Assembly (NCBI GenBank): GCA_009712185.1
Contig: WASQ01000055.1
Location: forward strand, 1 to 59,016
DNA length: 59,016 bases
Reading direction: 5' to 3'
Source of the DNA: Telmatospirillum sp.
GTDB taxonomy: Bacteria > Pseudomonadota > Alphaproteobacteria > Rhodospirillales > Magnetospirillaceae
Shown: positions 17,715 through 28,275 of the stretch, piece by piece
Numbering within the stretch: the stretch's first letter is position 1
Layout: every line of letters begins with the position of its first letter
The notes under the pieces: generated by a model
The model's input: only the letters and a program-made list of their open reading frames with translations
Database searches by the model: none
Told to the model about the DNA's origin: nothing
Position numbers and translations under genes: made by a program

Positions 17715-19037
17715 ATGTCCGAGCGCCAGTCCGTCTCCGACCTCGACGCCTTCTGGATGCCGTTTACCGCCAACCGGGACTTCAAGAGCGCCCCGCGGTT
17801 GTTAACCCGCGCGGCCGGACTCTACTATTTCAGCGACGACGGCCGCCGGATCCTGGACGGCACATCCGGGCTCTGGTGCGTCAATGCCGGCCATTGCCGT
17901 GAACCGATCGTCCGGGCTGTTCAGGCCAAGGTCGCCGAGTTGGATTTCGCTCCCACCTTCCAGATGGGTCATCCCGACGCCTTTCTTCTGGCATCCCGTC
18001 TCGCCGCCCTGATGCCCGGCGACCTCAACCATGTCTTCTTCACCAATTCCGGCTCGGAAGCCGTGGACACGGCCTTGAAGATCGCCCTCGCCTACCACCG
18101 CCAAAGGGGGGAAGGCCAGCGCGTCCGGCTGATCGGTCGGGAGCGCGGCTACCATGGCGTGGGATTCGGCGGCCTCTCGGTCGGCGGCATCGCCGGAAAC
18201 CGAAAGGCGTTCGGTCCGCTGCTGCCCGGCGTCGACCATCTCCGGCACACGCATGTTCCCGAACGGAACGCCTTCTCGCGCGGACAGCCGGACTGGGGCG
18301 CCCATCTCGCCGACGACCTGGAACGGTTGGTGACGCTGCATGACGCCTCGACCATCGCCGCCGTCATTGTCGAGCCGCTGGCCGGGTCGGCCGGTGTGCT
18401 GGTGCCGCCAAAAGGCTATCTGGAACGCCTCAGGGAGATCTGCGACAAATATGGCATCCTTCTGATCTTCGATGAGGTGATCTGCGGCTTCGGACGCCTC
18501 GGCGCACCCTTCGCCGCCAGTTGTTTCGGGATCATTCCGGACATTGTCACCACCGCGAAAGGACTGACGAACGGCACCATCCCGATGGGAGCCGTGTTCG
18601 TCAGGGACGCCCTCTACGACGCCTTTATGACCGGCCCCGGCGAGGCGATCGAGTTCGCGCACGGCTATACCTACTCCGGACATCCGGTTGCCACGGCAGC
18701 GGCGCTGGCGGCACTCGACCTCTATCTGGAAGAGGACCTGCTGACCCGGGGGGCGTCTTTGGCCGCGTACTGGGAGGACGCCGTCCACAGCCTCAAGGGC
18801 CTGCCCAACGTCATCGACATCCGCAATCTGGGCCTCGTCGCCGGAATTGAACTTTCGCCCCGCCCAGACGCCCAGGGCGCGCGGGGACGCGAAGTCCTGA
18901 TCCGTTGCTTCGAGGCGGGCCTTCTGATCCGCGCGACCGGCGACATTATCGCCCTGTCGCCGCCCCTGATCATCTCCCGACCCGAAATCGATACCCTGAT
19001 CGGAGGACTGGCCAATGTTCTGAAAGCGCTTCCCTGA
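17715..19037 (+). CDS. Class III omega-amino acid (beta-alanine):pyruvate aminotransferase
   Basis: This 440-residue PLP enzyme is typical of class III aminotransferases of the beta-alanine:pyruvate group. WMPFTANRDFK begins the protein. GLWCVNAGH, TNSGSEAVDTALKIA, the PLP-site LLIFDEVICGFGR and the Schiff-base lysine stretch TTAKGLTNGTIPMGAV follow. It moves an omega-amino group to pyruvate, giving alanine. I chose the ATG at 17715, preceded by AAGGGTGG, over a GTG at 17706. An AT-rich stretch (about 17640-17710) separates it from the thioesterase gene, so it may be an independent unit. Confidence 0.88.
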   Translation: MSERQSVSDLDAFWMPFTANRDFKSAPRLLTRAAGLYYFSDDGRRILDGTSGLWCVNAGHCREPIVRAVQAKVAELDFAPTFQMGHPDAFLLASRLAALMPGDLNHVFFTNSGSEAVDTALKIALAYHRQRGEGQRVRLIGRERGYHGVGFGGLSVGGIAGNRKAFGPLLPGVDHLRHTHVPERNAFSRGQPDWGAHLADDLERLVTLHDASTIAAVIVEPLAGSAGVLVPPKGYLERLREICDKYGILLIFDEVICGFGRLGAPFAASCFGIIPDIVTTAKGLTNGTIPMGAVFVRDALYDAFMTGPGEAIEFAHGYTYSGHPVATAAALAALDLYLEEDLLTRGASLAAYWEDAVHSLKGLPNVIDIRNLGLVAGIELSPRPDAQGARGREVLIRCFEAGLLIRATGDIIALSPPLIISRPEIDTLIGGLANVLKALP

Positions 19038-19300
19038 GGAGGAACGGGCGATGCGCCTGCCGACAGGAAAGCGTCCGAAAGGACCGGAAGCCTTTCTCCG
19101 GAATTCAGTCTTATCGCCAGGACTGTCCGACCGGGTTTTCTGGATCGATTGAGAAGACGTCTTTACCTGGGCCGCGCCGTCCGCTTATTTTCGCCGATCA
19201 TCGCGACGCGCGCCCCCGGACCGGTCTTGCCCGGTCCGCCATCCGGCGTTTCCGCTGCCGGCCGCGTCGGGGACTGCTGCTTTCCGGAGGACAGAGTATC

Positions 19301-20740
19301 ATGACGGCCCTCAGTGACATCGGTGTGATCGGCCTTGCGACGATGGGGGCCAATCTCGCCCGCAACGCCGCCCGCAAAGGCTTCCGCGTCGCCGTCCAGA
19401 ATCGCAACCCCGAACGGACGGACACGCTGATCCGTTCCTACGGCCACGAGGGGCAGTTCGTCCCGGTCCGCACGCTGACTGATCTGGTGGGCGCCCTCAA
19501 GCGCCCCCGGACGGTGATCATGATGGTGAAGGCGGGACAGCCGGTCGACGATCTGATCGACGAGCTTCTCCCCCTGCTGGAACCGGGCGACATTCTGATC
19601 GACGGCGGCAATTCGCTGTTCAGCGATACGCGCCGCCGCGCGGCGGCCGTGTCGGCCAGGGGAATGCGTTATCTCGGCATGGGCGTGTCGGGCGGCGAGG
19701 AGGGCGCGCTTCTGGGGCCCAGCATGATGCCGGGCGGCGACCGCGACGCCTATGAGCATGTCGCCCCGATCATCACCCGCATGGCGGCGGATGTGGGCGG
19801 CACGCCCTGCTGCCGTTACATCGGACCCGACGGCGCCGGCCATTTCGTCAAGATGGTCCACAACGGCATCGAATATGCCGACATGCAACTGATCGCCGAG
19901 ATTTACGACCTGCTGCGGGGTGTCTATGGACTGGACGCCGGGCGGATCGCAGACATTTTCGAGACCTGGAAGCAGGGAGATCTCGATTCCTATCTGATCG
20001 AGATCACGGCGGCGGTCCTTCGTAAACAGGATGATCTGACCGGCAAGGCCCTGGTGGATGTCATCCTGGATGAGGCCGAACAGAAGGGAACCGGGCGCTG
20101 GACCTCGCATTCCGCGCTGGACCTCGGCGTGCCGGTCACGGCGATCACCGAAGCCGTGTTCGCCAGGGCGCTGTCGGGGCAACGCCAGCAGCGCATCGCC
20201 GCTGCCGCCCTGTTCGGTGCGCGTCCGGCGCCGTCCGCCACGATCGACGACACATCGCTCGCCGCCCTCCGCGATGCCCTTTACGCATCGAAGATCGTGG
20301 CCTACTCCCAGGGCTTCGAACAGATCGCGGCGGCGTCGGAAGAATTCGGCTGGTCGCTCGATCTTGGCGGTCTGGCGACCATCTGGCGCGGCGGCTGCAT
20401 CATCCGCGCCCGGTTCCTCGACCGTATCGCGGAAGCCTACGCCAACGGCGGCGAACCCGGCAATCTCCTGATGCAGAGCATCTTCCGCGATGCCGTCAAG
20501 CGGGCGGAAGGGGCGTGGCGCGACGTCGTCGTCCTGGCAATCCGCAACGGGATCGCGGTTCCCGCCCTGGCGGCGTCGCTCGCCTATTTCGACGGACTGC
20601 GCCGCGAGGCCGGACCGGCCAATCTGATCCAGGGCCAGCGCGACTATTTTGGCGCCCACACCTACCGCCGGACCGACCGGCCCGGCAGCTATCACGTGCA
20701 TTGGTCGGAAGACGGACGCCAGGATCGCCTGGACGCCTGA
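19301..20740 (+). CDS. gnd: 6-phosphogluconate dehydrogenase (decarboxylating)
   Basis: This 479-residue enzyme has the usual long-form length. The Rossmann motif GLATMGANLARN lies near the N-terminus, followed by MGVSGGEEGALLGPSMMPGG and the catalytic GAGHFVKMVHNGIEYADMQ region. A long helical C-terminal domain ends in FGAHTYRRTD. It converts 6-phosphogluconate to ribulose 5-phosphate with NAD(P)+. One difference is GLATMG where many relatives have GLAVMG. The start has GGAGG 11 bp upstream; the open frame back to 18905 runs over the aminotransferase and is ignored. Confidence 0.93.
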   Translation: MTALSDIGVIGLATMGANLARNAARKGFRVAVQNRNPERTDTLIRSYGHEGQFVPVRTLTDLVGALKRPRTVIMMVKAGQPVDDLIDELLPLLEPGDILIDGGNSLFSDTRRRAAAVSARGMRYLGMGVSGGEEGALLGPSMMPGGDRDAYEHVAPIITRMAADVGGTPCCRYIGPDGAGHFVKMVHNGIEYADMQLIAEIYDLLRGVYGLDAGRIADIFETWKQGDLDSYLIEITAAVLRKQDDLTGKALVDVILDEAEQKGTGRWTSHSALDLGVPVTAITEAVFARALSGQRQQRIAAAALFGARPAPSATIDDTSLAALRDALYASKIVAYSQGFEQIAAASEEFGWSLDLGGLATIWRGGCIIRARFLDRIAEAYANGGEPGNLLMQSIFRDAVKRAEGAWRDVVVLAIRNGIAVPALAASLAYFDGLRREAGPANLIQGQRDYFGAHTYRRTDRPGSYHVHWSEDGRQDRLDA

Positions 20741-20751
20741 CCGCGCCCCCC

Positions 20752-20780
20752 GCCTCCCCCGGTTGATTCCGCGGGGAGGC
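20752..20780. terminator. Possible bidirectional hairpin between gnd and the epimerase gene
   Basis: Arms GCCTCCCC (20752-20759) and GGGGAGGC (20773-20780) are exact reverse complements and can extend by three pairs past a bulge. The hairpin lies 12 bp after gnd and about 30 bp after the end of the convergent epimerase gene. There is no T-run. Confidence 0.4.
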
Positions 20781-20807
20781 CCCTTCCCGGCCTTGCCGGT
20801 CCGGGTG

Positions 20808-21722
20808 TCACTTTGTCGACAAATGCCGGACCGGGCGGATGGACAGGGACCACCGCCGGGAGTCTCCGGGCGGAATCATCGCGATCCCGGGACGGTTCCG
20901 GATTTCCCCCGCGAAGTCCGGCGGGCTCATGAAGCCCTGCCACGGCTCAAGACACAAAAAACCAGCCCCCGGTTTTGTCCAGATGCCGAAATGGGGAAAG
21001 TCGCCGCACTCCATCTCGACGCCCGGCCCGTCCGGCACCCCGAAGGAAATCCTGTCGCTCTCGCGCCGGTCCCAGACGATCGCCCCCGGCGCGAACAGGG
21101 CGTCTTCGGGACAGAGGACGCGCCCCGAGACGGGGGTTGGCAAAAGCGCCCTGCCCAGCGCCGGTCCCGCCCCGGTCTTCACCACGCGCCGGATGCCGCC
21201 CGGCTCGTCGTGACTGAACAGAATGCGGTGGGCGGACCGGGGCAGCGACGGCGACAGGGGCCAGCGGAAGCCGGGATGCGCGCCGAGGCTGACGGGCAAT
21301 GGCTCCTCTCCCGGATTGGCGACGAGAAAACTCTGCCTGAGCCGGTCCCCCTCCAGTGAAAATGACACCGTCAGATCGAAGGGGAACGGATAGCTCCTCC
21401 GGGTTTCCACCGTGTCGCGAAGCCGGAAAGAGCCCGACGTCTCCCCGACGGAGACGGGCGTCATCCGGTGATGGCGCAGGAAACCATGCCCCGCCATCGG
21501 GTAGGCGACGCCCTTATGAATCAGGCGATCGCCGACCAGCGTCCCGACGACGGGAAACAGATTGGGTGCGGCGCCATCCCAGATGGAGGCGTCGGGCTCC
21601 CAGATGACATCGCCGCCCCAGTCGGGAACCAGCGATCGCAATTCCGCGCCGAGAAAGGCGATCCGGGCGGTCAGAACATCGTTGGCGATGGTGATGATCT
21701 CGTCTTGCATAAGCGCGCTCAT
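20808..21722 (-). CDS. Aldose 1-epimerase family protein
   Basis: This protein of about 304 residues belongs to the galactose mutarotase-like fold, in the YihR/LacX-like branch. GAELRSLV, MAGHGFLRH (catalytic His region), SLGAHPGFRWPL and LEPWQG are recognisable. Members interconvert alpha and beta anomers of free or phosphorylated hexoses. I chose the ATG at 21722, though GGGGAG abuts it; an ATG at 21710 would be better spaced. It converges on gnd, consistent with sugar metabolism but not proof of a shared pathway. Confidence 0.8.
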   Translation of the reverse strand: MSALMQDEIITIANDVLTARIAFLGAELRSLVPDWGGDVIWEPDASIWDGAAPNLFPVVGTLVGDRLIHKGVAYPMAGHGFLRHHRMTPVSVGETSGSFRLRDTVETRRSYPFPFDLTVSFSLEGDRLRQSFLVANPGEEPLPVSLGAHPGFRWPLSPSLPRSAHRILFSHDEPGGIRRVVKTGAGPALGRALLPTPVSGRVLCPEDALFAPGAIVWDRRESDRISFGVPDGPGVEMECGDFPHFGIWTKPGAGFLCLEPWQGFMSPPDFAGEIRNRPGIAMIPPGDSRRWSLSIRPVRHLSTK

Positions 21723-21792
21723 CTCCCCTTGGCCGGCCGGACGATCCGCTATAGCCTTCCGGCCGGGCAATGACAATGGAAGGACGGACGCC

Positions 21793-22539
21793 ATGACCAT
21801 CCCCCGGGTGACGGTCCTCATCGTGGCGGCCCTGACGCTTGCGGCCTGCGCCGGCGGCCTGCCCCCTTTGGCGGATCGCGCGGTCGAGACCTATTACCGG
21901 GATGTGCCGATGCCGCCGCCCGGAACAAGCCGCGTCTATATTCTCCCCAAAATCACCGACAGTCTGTTCGGCGGGTCGCTGCATCCCGCCGATATCCTCG
22001 TCGGATCCGACCAGACAACGGCTGTTCCCGCCGGCCGTGTCGCCGATGGTGTCTTCCTCGCGTTCGATGTTCCGGACGGCACCGCCCTGTTCATCCGCGC
22101 CATCCCCTACGGCGCCACCACATTCCGCGTCGGCGGTCGCCAGCCCCTGTTCCTGCGCCCCATCGTGCCTGGGGCCGATGCCCCAGGCTGGACCGGGGAG
22201 GCCGGGACCACGATCGACAGGGACCACAGCCCGGACGGGCTGGCCTTCGAGCGCCTGGATCCCTTCCAGGCCTCGAACCTGATCCAGAGCTGGCACATGG
22301 CCTCATTGTCGACGACGGCCGGAGCCATCGTCCGGCAAGCTCTTCCCGCCGCCGGACGCGAGCCGGGAAAACCCGTTCCAGCCGATGGCGGGAGTGGACC
22401 AGCCGCGGCGGCCGGCTGCGCCTCAGCCGCGAATGTCGAGGAGACGCTCGAGTCTTTGCGCCGCCTCCATGGCCGGGGGTTGATCACGCGCGACGAATAT
22501 GACGCCAAACGCCGCGAAGCCTTGCGCCCCCTTCCGTGA
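21793..22539 (+). CDS. Secreted lipoprotein with C-terminal SHOCT domain
   Basis: This 248-residue protein begins with a lipoprotein signal: short positive N-terminus, hydrophobic core and lipobox LAAC with the lipid-modified cysteine near residue 19. The middle (about 50-145) is a compact beta-rich region of unknown function. After a Pro/Ala-rich linker, the last 35 residues match the short C-terminal SHOCT domain (VEETLESLRRLHGRGLITRDEYDAKR). The start follows AAGGACGG. Localisation to the periplasmic face of the inner or outer membrane is inferred. Confidence 0.7.
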   Translation: MTIPRVTVLIVAALTLAACAGGLPPLADRAVETYYRDVPMPPPGTSRVYILPKITDSLFGGSLHPADILVGSDQTTAVPAGRVADGVFLAFDVPDGTALFIRAIPYGATTFRVGGRQPLFLRPIVPGADAPGWTGEAGTTIDRDHSPDGLAFERLDPFQASNLIQSWHMASLSTTAGAIVRQALPAAGREPGKPVPADGGSGPAAAAGCASAANVEETLESLRRLHGRGLITRDEYDAKRREALRPLP

Positions 22540-22609
22540 TCCCCCGGGGCGCCACAAGCAGGACGATACCCGCCCCGCGAGGATGACCATCGTCGGAGGG
22601 CGCCCCCCT

Positions 22610-23857
22610 TCAATGGGCCGCGCGTCCGTCCGCTCCGGGAAGACGGGCAAGGCGCAATGGCAACGGCGGATGGGAATAATGGAACCGCGCGTAAAGCGGA
22701 TCCGGGGTCAGCGTCGACGCACTGTCGCGCGACAGCTTCACCAGCGCCGATGCCAGATGGACGCCACCGCCGGTCAATGTCACCGCATAGGCGTCGGCGC
22801 GCCATTCGGCCCGCCATGACAGGGCGTTCATCAGAGGAGCGGCGACGAGGCCAAGCGGTTCCATGCAGATCATCGCCACCACGACCGCGACGGCGTCCTG
22901 CTGGGGCAACCCCAGCCACACCGTGAACCAGGGCTCCTTGATGGCCACACCCAGCCAGAAGAACACCGCCAGGGACACCAGGGCCAGCCGGGCCATCGCC
23001 CGCAGAATATCGCGATGGTGAAAATGCCCCAGTTCATGGGCCAGCACCGCTTCAACCTCATCGACCGACAGTTTCTCAAGCAGGGTGTCGAAGAACACGA
23101 TCCGCTTGCTGCGCCCGAAACCGGTGAAATAGGCGTTGGCATGGCTGGACCGGCGCGATCCGTCCATCACGAACAGCCCGTTCGCGCGATACCCCGCCTT
23201 GCCAAGAAGCGCCGTCACACGGGCGGACACGGCGCCCTCGCCCAGGGGCTCGAACTTGTTGAACAGCGGGGCGATCCAGACCGGATAGACGGCCATCATG
23301 GCGGCGCCGACCACGAGAAACCCCGCCCACGCCCACAGCCACCAGAGGCCCGACATGGTTCCGGTCAGCCACAGAAGCCCCAGCATCAGTGGAAAGGTCA
23401 GAATCAGATTGAGCGCAATCCCCTTGGCCTGATCGCGCAGGAAGAGCCCCGCCGTCATCCGGTTGAATCCGAACCGGGCCTCCACCCGGAAGGTCCGCAA
23501 TACGGCCATGGGAAGATCGAGAAGCGCGGAACACAGGCTGAGCACCGCGATCAGCAACGCACCGGACAGGATCGGACCCAACCCCGGACGCGCCACCAGC
23601 CCGGCCAGCAGCGAGATGCCGGCGAAAAGCCATCCCAGGGTCACCAGCAGTCCCCACACCTGGGAAACGATCTCCAGTGATTGCCGGGCGCAGGTATAGT
23701 CGGCCGCTTTGGCGTGTTCCCCGGCGCTGATCCGTCCGGCGAAACCGGCCGGCACGGTTGCCCGATGCGCACGAACATGCCGGCACTGTCGAAGGGACAA
23801 GGCAATCCCGGCCGCGGTGGCAATCGTCAGGAAAAGAGAAAGAAGAAGAAGGGGCAT
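22610..23857 (-). CDS. M48 family metalloprotease (Ste24/CAAX-protease-like)
   Basis: This 415-residue integral membrane protein has several N-terminal hydrophobic segments. The zinc-binding HELGHFHHRD lies near residue 275 and a downstream zinc-ligand region, EWRADAYAV, near 355. The layout matches bacterial homologues of Ste24 rather than the shorter HtpX. Such enzymes cleave membrane or misfolded proteins. It is convergent with the lipoprotein gene and no substrate is indicated. Confidence 0.87.
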   Translation of the reverse strand: MPLLLLSLFLTIATAAGIALSLRQCRHVRAHRATVPAGFAGRISAGEHAKAADYTCARQSLEIVSQVWGLLVTLGWLFAGISLLAGLVARPGLGPILSGALLIAVLSLCSALLDLPMAVLRTFRVEARFGFNRMTAGLFLRDQAKGIALNLILTFPLMLGLLWLTGTMSGLWWLWAWAGFLVVGAAMMAVYPVWIAPLFNKFEPLGEGAVSARVTALLGKAGYRANGLFVMDGSRRSSHANAYFTGFGRSKRIVFFDTLLEKLSVDEVEAVLAHELGHFHHRDILRAMARLALVSLAVFFWLGVAIKEPWFTVWLGLPQQDAVAVVVAMICMEPLGLVAAPLMNALSWRAEWRADAYAVTLTGGGVHLASALVKLSRDSASTLTPDPLYARFHYSHPPLPLRLARLPGADGRAAH

Positions 23858-23924
23858 CGGCGGGGCCTTGCACTGGACGTGGGGCGACTGGGGCCGGCAC
23901 AGTACCAGCTTCGCCGCCCCCTGG

Positions 23925-26900
23925 TCACGTTCCGTCCGAAAGAGTGGCGGCCCCTTGCGGATTGGCGGAGTCCCGGTCCGCGGCCAGCGGCATCACCTCG
24001 TGACCGTATGTCAGCCAGGCCAGCACCACCGCATACAGTGCCGAGGGATCGACCGGCTTGGCGATGAAGTCATTCATACCCGCGTCGAGACAATGCTGCC
24101 GGTCCTCTGCGAAGGCATTGGCCGTCATGGCAAGGATGGGAATCGCCTCGCGCCCCGGTTGCCCCCGGATCGCGCGGGCGGCGTCGAGGCCATCCATCTC
24201 GGGCATCTGCATGTCCATCAGGATCAGATCGTAGTCCTGCGCGGACGCCATCGAAACCGCCTGGCGGCCGTTGTCGGCGACATCGATGGAAAGCCCGGTC
24301 CGGGCCAGAAGACTGACCGCGACCTCCTGATTGATCGGATCGTCCTCAGCCAGAAGCAGGCGGGCATGGCCGAAGCGCCGGCGGAGCGTGTCCTCGGCAT
24401 CGACCACAACAGCCGGCAGAGGCGCGCTGGCAGGCTGCACGCCCTTTGCCAGCCTGACGGTCAGCCAGAACGAGCTGCCCTGGCCGGGGGCGCTGTCCAC
24501 GCCGACCTCCCCCCCCATCATGCTGACGATATGACGGGTGATCGCGAGCCCCAGCCCCGTGCCGCCGAATTTCCGGGTCGTCGATTTATCGGCCTGTTCG
24601 AAGGAATCGAAGACCCGGATCTGTTGTGCACGGGTCATCCCGATCCCCGTATCGCGAACCTCGAACCGGATCACATATCCCTCGGTATCCTCCGACAGAA
24701 CCGTTCCGCTCAGTGTGATGCTGCCCTTTTCCGTGAACTTGACCGCGTTCGACAGATAGTTGACCAACGCCTGGGCCAGCCGGGTCGGATCGCCCCGCAA
24801 AAGCTGGGGCAGGCCGCTGGTCCGGACGAACAGATCAAGCCCCTTGGAATCGGCCAGATCCGCAACGATCGCGTAGATCCCATGCAGCATGTCGCCCAAA
24901 AGAAAATCGCGATGGTCGAGCGCCAGCTTTCCGGCGCCGATCTTCGACAGATCGAGGATGTCGTTCAGAATCCCCAGCAGATGCCGCCCGGAGGCATCGA
25001 TTTTGTCGAGATAGCCGGCCTGTTCCCGGGTCACTCCGCTGCGACGCAACAGATTGGCCATGCCGAGAACACCGTTCAGCGGCGTGCGGATCTCGTGACT
25101 CATGTTGGCGACGAAGAGGCTCTTGGCGACCGCGGCGGCCTCGGCCGCGATCTTGGCCGCCTCCAGTTCCGCCGTCCTCTTCCGGACCAGATCCTCGAGA
25201 TGATGGCGATAGTCGTCGAGTTGCTTTGACAGAAGCCGCTTTTCAGTGTTGTCCCGGCAAATGCCATTCAGGCTGACGATCGTCCCGGACGCGTCGCGCA
25301 CGGCATCCCCGTTGATGATGATCCAGCGATGACGGCCGTCGGCGGGCACATGCTCGATCTCGCACTCATAGGCCAGCCCGTCCCGTCGGCATCCCTCGAT
25401 CGACGCCTCCAGCCGGTCCCAGCTTTCGGGCGTAAGGCAGCGACGCAGTTCCGCCAGGGTCGGAGGCGGTTCCCCGGGGTCGCGGCCGTAAATGCGATAA
25501 ACCTCTTCGGACCAGAAATGGCGGTCATTGACAAGATCCCAGGTCCAATGGCCCATGCGGGCCGCCCCGAGAGCGAGCCGGAGGCGCTGTTCGCTCTCGA
25601 CCAGGGCCATCTGCTTGTCGCGCAGGGGTCTCAGATCCATATAGCTGCTGACGAAGCCGCTGGGTGCGCCGGACAGATCGCGCAATAGTGAAACGGTTCC
25701 ATAAAGCGGAATCAGTTCGCCCCCTTTCGTCACCCGCAGCATTTCCCGCGCGGTCCAGCCCTTATTGAGGATCCGCCGGAACGCCTCCTCGTGATCCCGG
25801 ATGCTGGTCGCGTCGGGCGGGATGACATCGAGAATCGGCCGGCCCTCCAGTTCCTCCGCCGAATAGCCCATCAACGACAGGAAGGCGGGGTTGGCGTAGA
25901 CGATCCGGATTTCCTGATCCAGCATCAGAACCGGATGCCCCAACTGGCGCAATGCCTCGCTCAACAGATGCTGCTGCTCTGTGACGCGTTTCTGGAGGGT
26001 GATGTCTTCGGAGAAGACGGTGATACCGCCCGGTTCGTTCGCGGCGGTCAACCAGGGACGGGCCCCCCAACGGAACCATTTGGCGCTGCCGTCCGCCCGG
26101 ATGAACCGGTCTTCCGCCCGATAGACGATCTTGCCGGCCAACGCCTCTTCGCAGGCCTGCCGCCATTCCGGCGGCGTGTCGGGAAACACCTCCACATGGG
26201 TCCGCCCGATCAGATCGCGGATCCGCGGGGCATGATCCTCAATCCATCGCTCGCTGACCGCGAGGTAACGCATGTCGAGATCGAACATCGCCAGAGAAAC
26301 CGGCGCATGCTTGATAAACTGCTTCAGACGCTCCTCGCTCTCGCGGCGCCGTTTCAAAGCATCGCCGAAATGCCAGACAAGCAGGAGACTGGCCATCGCA
26401 GCGCCGATCCCGGCGATCGGTAGCGCTGTTTTGCGAAGCGTCTTGTGCCACAACTCCCACAAAGGCACACCGATCACGATGCCATAGCCGGTCTCGGCCG
26501 AGATTGCGTATGCGGCCGAGATCGACGGGCCATTGGCATCGATCGCATCGACCAGCCCCTGCTTGAAGGCCGGGACGCCGGGAAGCTCCGCAAGCAAAGC
26601 GGGAGAAATTTTTCGTCCGACGAAACGGTCGGGATCGATGGTCCTGGCGGCGATGACGCCTTTGCGGTCGAAAACCACCACATCCCAGTCCATCGGCAGC
26701 CGCTGGCTCAAAAGCATGGCCGACAATTTCGAGGTCAGAAGGGTGGCATCCAGAACATAGGCAACCCGTCCGTCATGGAACACGGGGACGCTGACGGCGA
26801 TCAGCGGCCGCTGGAGGACGGTTCCGATCATCAGGTTGGAAATGCTGGGAATCCCCGACTGCGTGACCTGGGTAAGATGGTCGGGATTGCGCGACATCGG

Positions 26901-27278
26901 CAGGGGCCGGCCGGCCGGCTGCCGCGTATTGACCAGATGTTGTCCCCGGGGATCGGACAACACAATGGAGTCCGCCACGCCGCTGGCCTCGAGAGACCGT
27001 TGAGCGGCATCGCGAAAGCCGGTGAAATCCCCGGAATGCAATTCGCTCGACGACGCCGCCAGCGCCATCAGAAAGCGTTGAACGCCCAGAAATTCGCGAT
27101 CCAGGGTCTGGCTCATGGCAACCGAGACCCTTAGCGTGTCCTGCTCGATGTTCGACCGCTCATTGCGGTATTCGGTCAGCATCAGGACGGCGAGCCCACC
27201 CATCGCGAGAAGGACCGCGAACGGCAAAATCCACCCCAACCGTTTTTCCCTGGCGCCCATCGCGTGGTCAGCCATCAT
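23925..27278 (-). CDS. Hybrid sensor histidine kinase with periplasmic sensor and three PAS domains
   Basis: The protein is about 1117 residues. It has two transmembrane helices (about 16-34 and 285-305) enclosing a dCache/PDC-like periplasmic domain. Three PAS segments follow (about 325-440, 445-560, 580-690), then HisKA with [12 protein letters not shown] (His728), HATPase with GTGLGLAI and a C-terminal receiver with LILMDMQMP (Asp1022). It should sense an external ligand and relay phosphate to an unlinked partner. I chose the ATG at 27278, which overlaps the end of the upstream sensor gene; a GTG at 27329 and an ATG at 27260 are alternatives. No output domain or cognate regulator gene is adjacent. 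Confidence 0.85.
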   Translation of the reverse strand: MMADHAMGAREKRLGWILPFAVLLAMGGLAVLMLTEYRNERSNIEQDTLRVSVAMSQTLDREFLGVQRFLMALAASSSELHSGDFTGFRDAAQRSLEASGVADSIVLSDPRGQHLVNTRQPAGRPLPMSRNPDHLTQVTQSGIPSISNLMIGTVLQRPLIAVSVPVFHDGRVAYVLDATLLTSKLSAMLLSQRLPMDWDVVVFDRKGVIAARTIDPDRFVGRKISPALLAELPGVPAFKQGLVDAIDANGPSISAAYAISAETGYGIVIGVPLWELWHKTLRKTALPIAGIGAAMASLLLVWHFGDALKRRRESEERLKQFIKHAPVSLAMFDLDMRYLAVSERWIEDHAPRIRDLIGRTHVEVFPDTPPEWRQACEEALAGKIVYRAEDRFIRADGSAKWFRWGARPWLTAANEPGGITVFSEDITLQKRVTEQQHLLSEALRQLGHPVLMLDQEIRIVYANPAFLSLMGYSAEELEGRPILDVIPPDATSIRDHEEAFRRILNKGWTAREMLRVTKGGELIPLYGTVSLLRDLSGAPSGFVSSYMDLRPLRDKQMALVESEQRLRLALGAARMGHWTWDLVNDRHFWSEEVYRIYGRDPGEPPPTLAELRRCLTPESWDRLEASIEGCRRDGLAYECEIEHVPADGRHRWIIINGDAVRDASGTIVSLNGICRDNTEKRLLSKQLDDYRHHLEDLVRKRTAELEAAKIAAEAAAVAKSLFVANMSHEIRTPLNGVLGMANLLRRSGVTREQAGYLDKIDASGRHLLGILNDILDLSKIGAGKLALDHRDFLLGDMLHGIYAIVADLADSKGLDLFVRTSGLPQLLRGDPTRLAQALVNYLSNAVKFTEKGSITLSGTVLSEDTEGYVIRFEVRDTGIGMTRAQQIRVFDSFEQADKSTTRKFGGTGLGLAITRHIVSMMGGEVGVDSAPGQGSSFWLTVRLAKGVQPASAPLPAVVVDAEDTLRRRFGHARLLLAEDDPINQEVAVSLLARTGLSIDVADNGRQAVSMASAQDYDLILMDMQMPEMDGLDAARAIRGQPGREAIPILAMTANAFAEDRQHCLDAGMNDFIAKPVDPSALYAVVLAWLTYGHEVMPLAADRDSANPQGAATLSDGT

Positions 27279-28275
27279 TATCCGGGCGCTGTTTCGCTCT
27301 ATCGGCATCCGCCGTCGCGAACCAGCCACCTGTCCGGAGATGATTTATTACGAATGCCTGCGAAAAAACGAAAAACAGATACATCACTACAAAAAAATAC
27401 CGGTTTCGCCTCCACGAGGATAAATAATCGTCACGATTCACACCAGCTATTACAACCATATTATATGAGTTTATTGCCTTATATCGAAAAAGACGATAGT
27501 CATTATCAAGTTTACTTGTTGCCATATACATTCCTTGATCAGGATTTTTCATATAAGCGGCCTGAAATGCATCGGACACCTCGCGGCTGTTGGTCCCCCC
27601 CAGCACTTGCGGGTTTCGGACCACCAGACGCCAGTCGTTCGCCCATCTGAGAGAGAGGGATCCGTGGAACCGGGCATTGGCCAGGGACAGGATCGCGTCC
27701 AGGCTTTCAAGGCGGATCCGCGCATAAACCACGCCGGCGAAACTGCCATCCGGCCGGTCGAGACGCCGTGCGAACAGCAGGACCCAATGTCGGCCGATCC
27801 GTGACTGTGTCGGTCCGAAGATGACCAGACCCGCTTTCGGATCCTCCTTCAAGGTCGAGAAATAAGCACGATCGGACAGATTGGTCGCGTCCCCGATGGG
27901 GCGGATCGAGCCATAGCGGATGAACCCACTCTCGTCCGCGATCCGGATGGCGTCGATCTCGGGAAAAATCTCAAGTTCCCGCGCAATGATCGTTTCGATC
28001 TGGCCCGAGTCCGGAACCCGGATATTGATGAGGGGTTCGGCCTCAAGCTTGATGCGCATGAGATGCTGGTCGATTTTCCCGAAATAACAGGAAATATCCT
28101 TCGCCACCCCCTCGGCAAGTCCGCCGGCCGCCATTTCGGCGCCGTTGCCAGCGCGCTCAAAACTATCGAACAAGGCAAACGCCAGCATCCCCGTCGCCGA
28201 TAGAAGCAGGAGGACATTGGCGATCACCAGGCGCCAGACACCGGATCTGGTCGTGATCTCCCCACCGAGTGCCAT
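27268..28275 (-). CDS. Membrane-anchored PDC/dCache sensor protein without output domain
   Basis: This protein of about 335 residues has one transmembrane helix near residues 15-35, a large periplasmic region (about 40-285) and a second helix (about 290-310), then ends after a short tail. The periplasmic part has the feel of a PDC sensor: [40 protein letters not shown] and [14 protein letters not shown]. No HAMP, kinase, GGDEF or methyl-accepting domain follows. The ATG at 28275 has GGACGGAG upstream. The stop codon overlaps the start of the hybrid kinase gene, so the two are coupled and may form one receptor complex. The pairing is inferred. Confidence 0.7.
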   Translation of the reverse strand: MALGGEITTRSGVWRLVIANVLLLLSATGMLAFALFDSFERAGNGAEMAAGGLAEGVAKDISCYFGKIDQHLMRIKLEAEPLINIRVPDSGQIETIIARELEIFPEIDAIRIADESGFIRYGSIRPIGDATNLSDRAYFSTLKEDPKAGLVIFGPTQSRIGRHWVLLFARRLDRPDGSFAGVVYARIRLESLDAILSLANARFHGSLSLRWANDWRLVVRNPQVLGGTNSREVSDAFQAAYMKNPDQGMYMATSKLDNDYRLFRYKAINSYNMVVIAGVNRDDYLSSWRRNRYFFVVMYLFFVFSQAFVINHLRTGGWFATADADRAKQRPDNDG

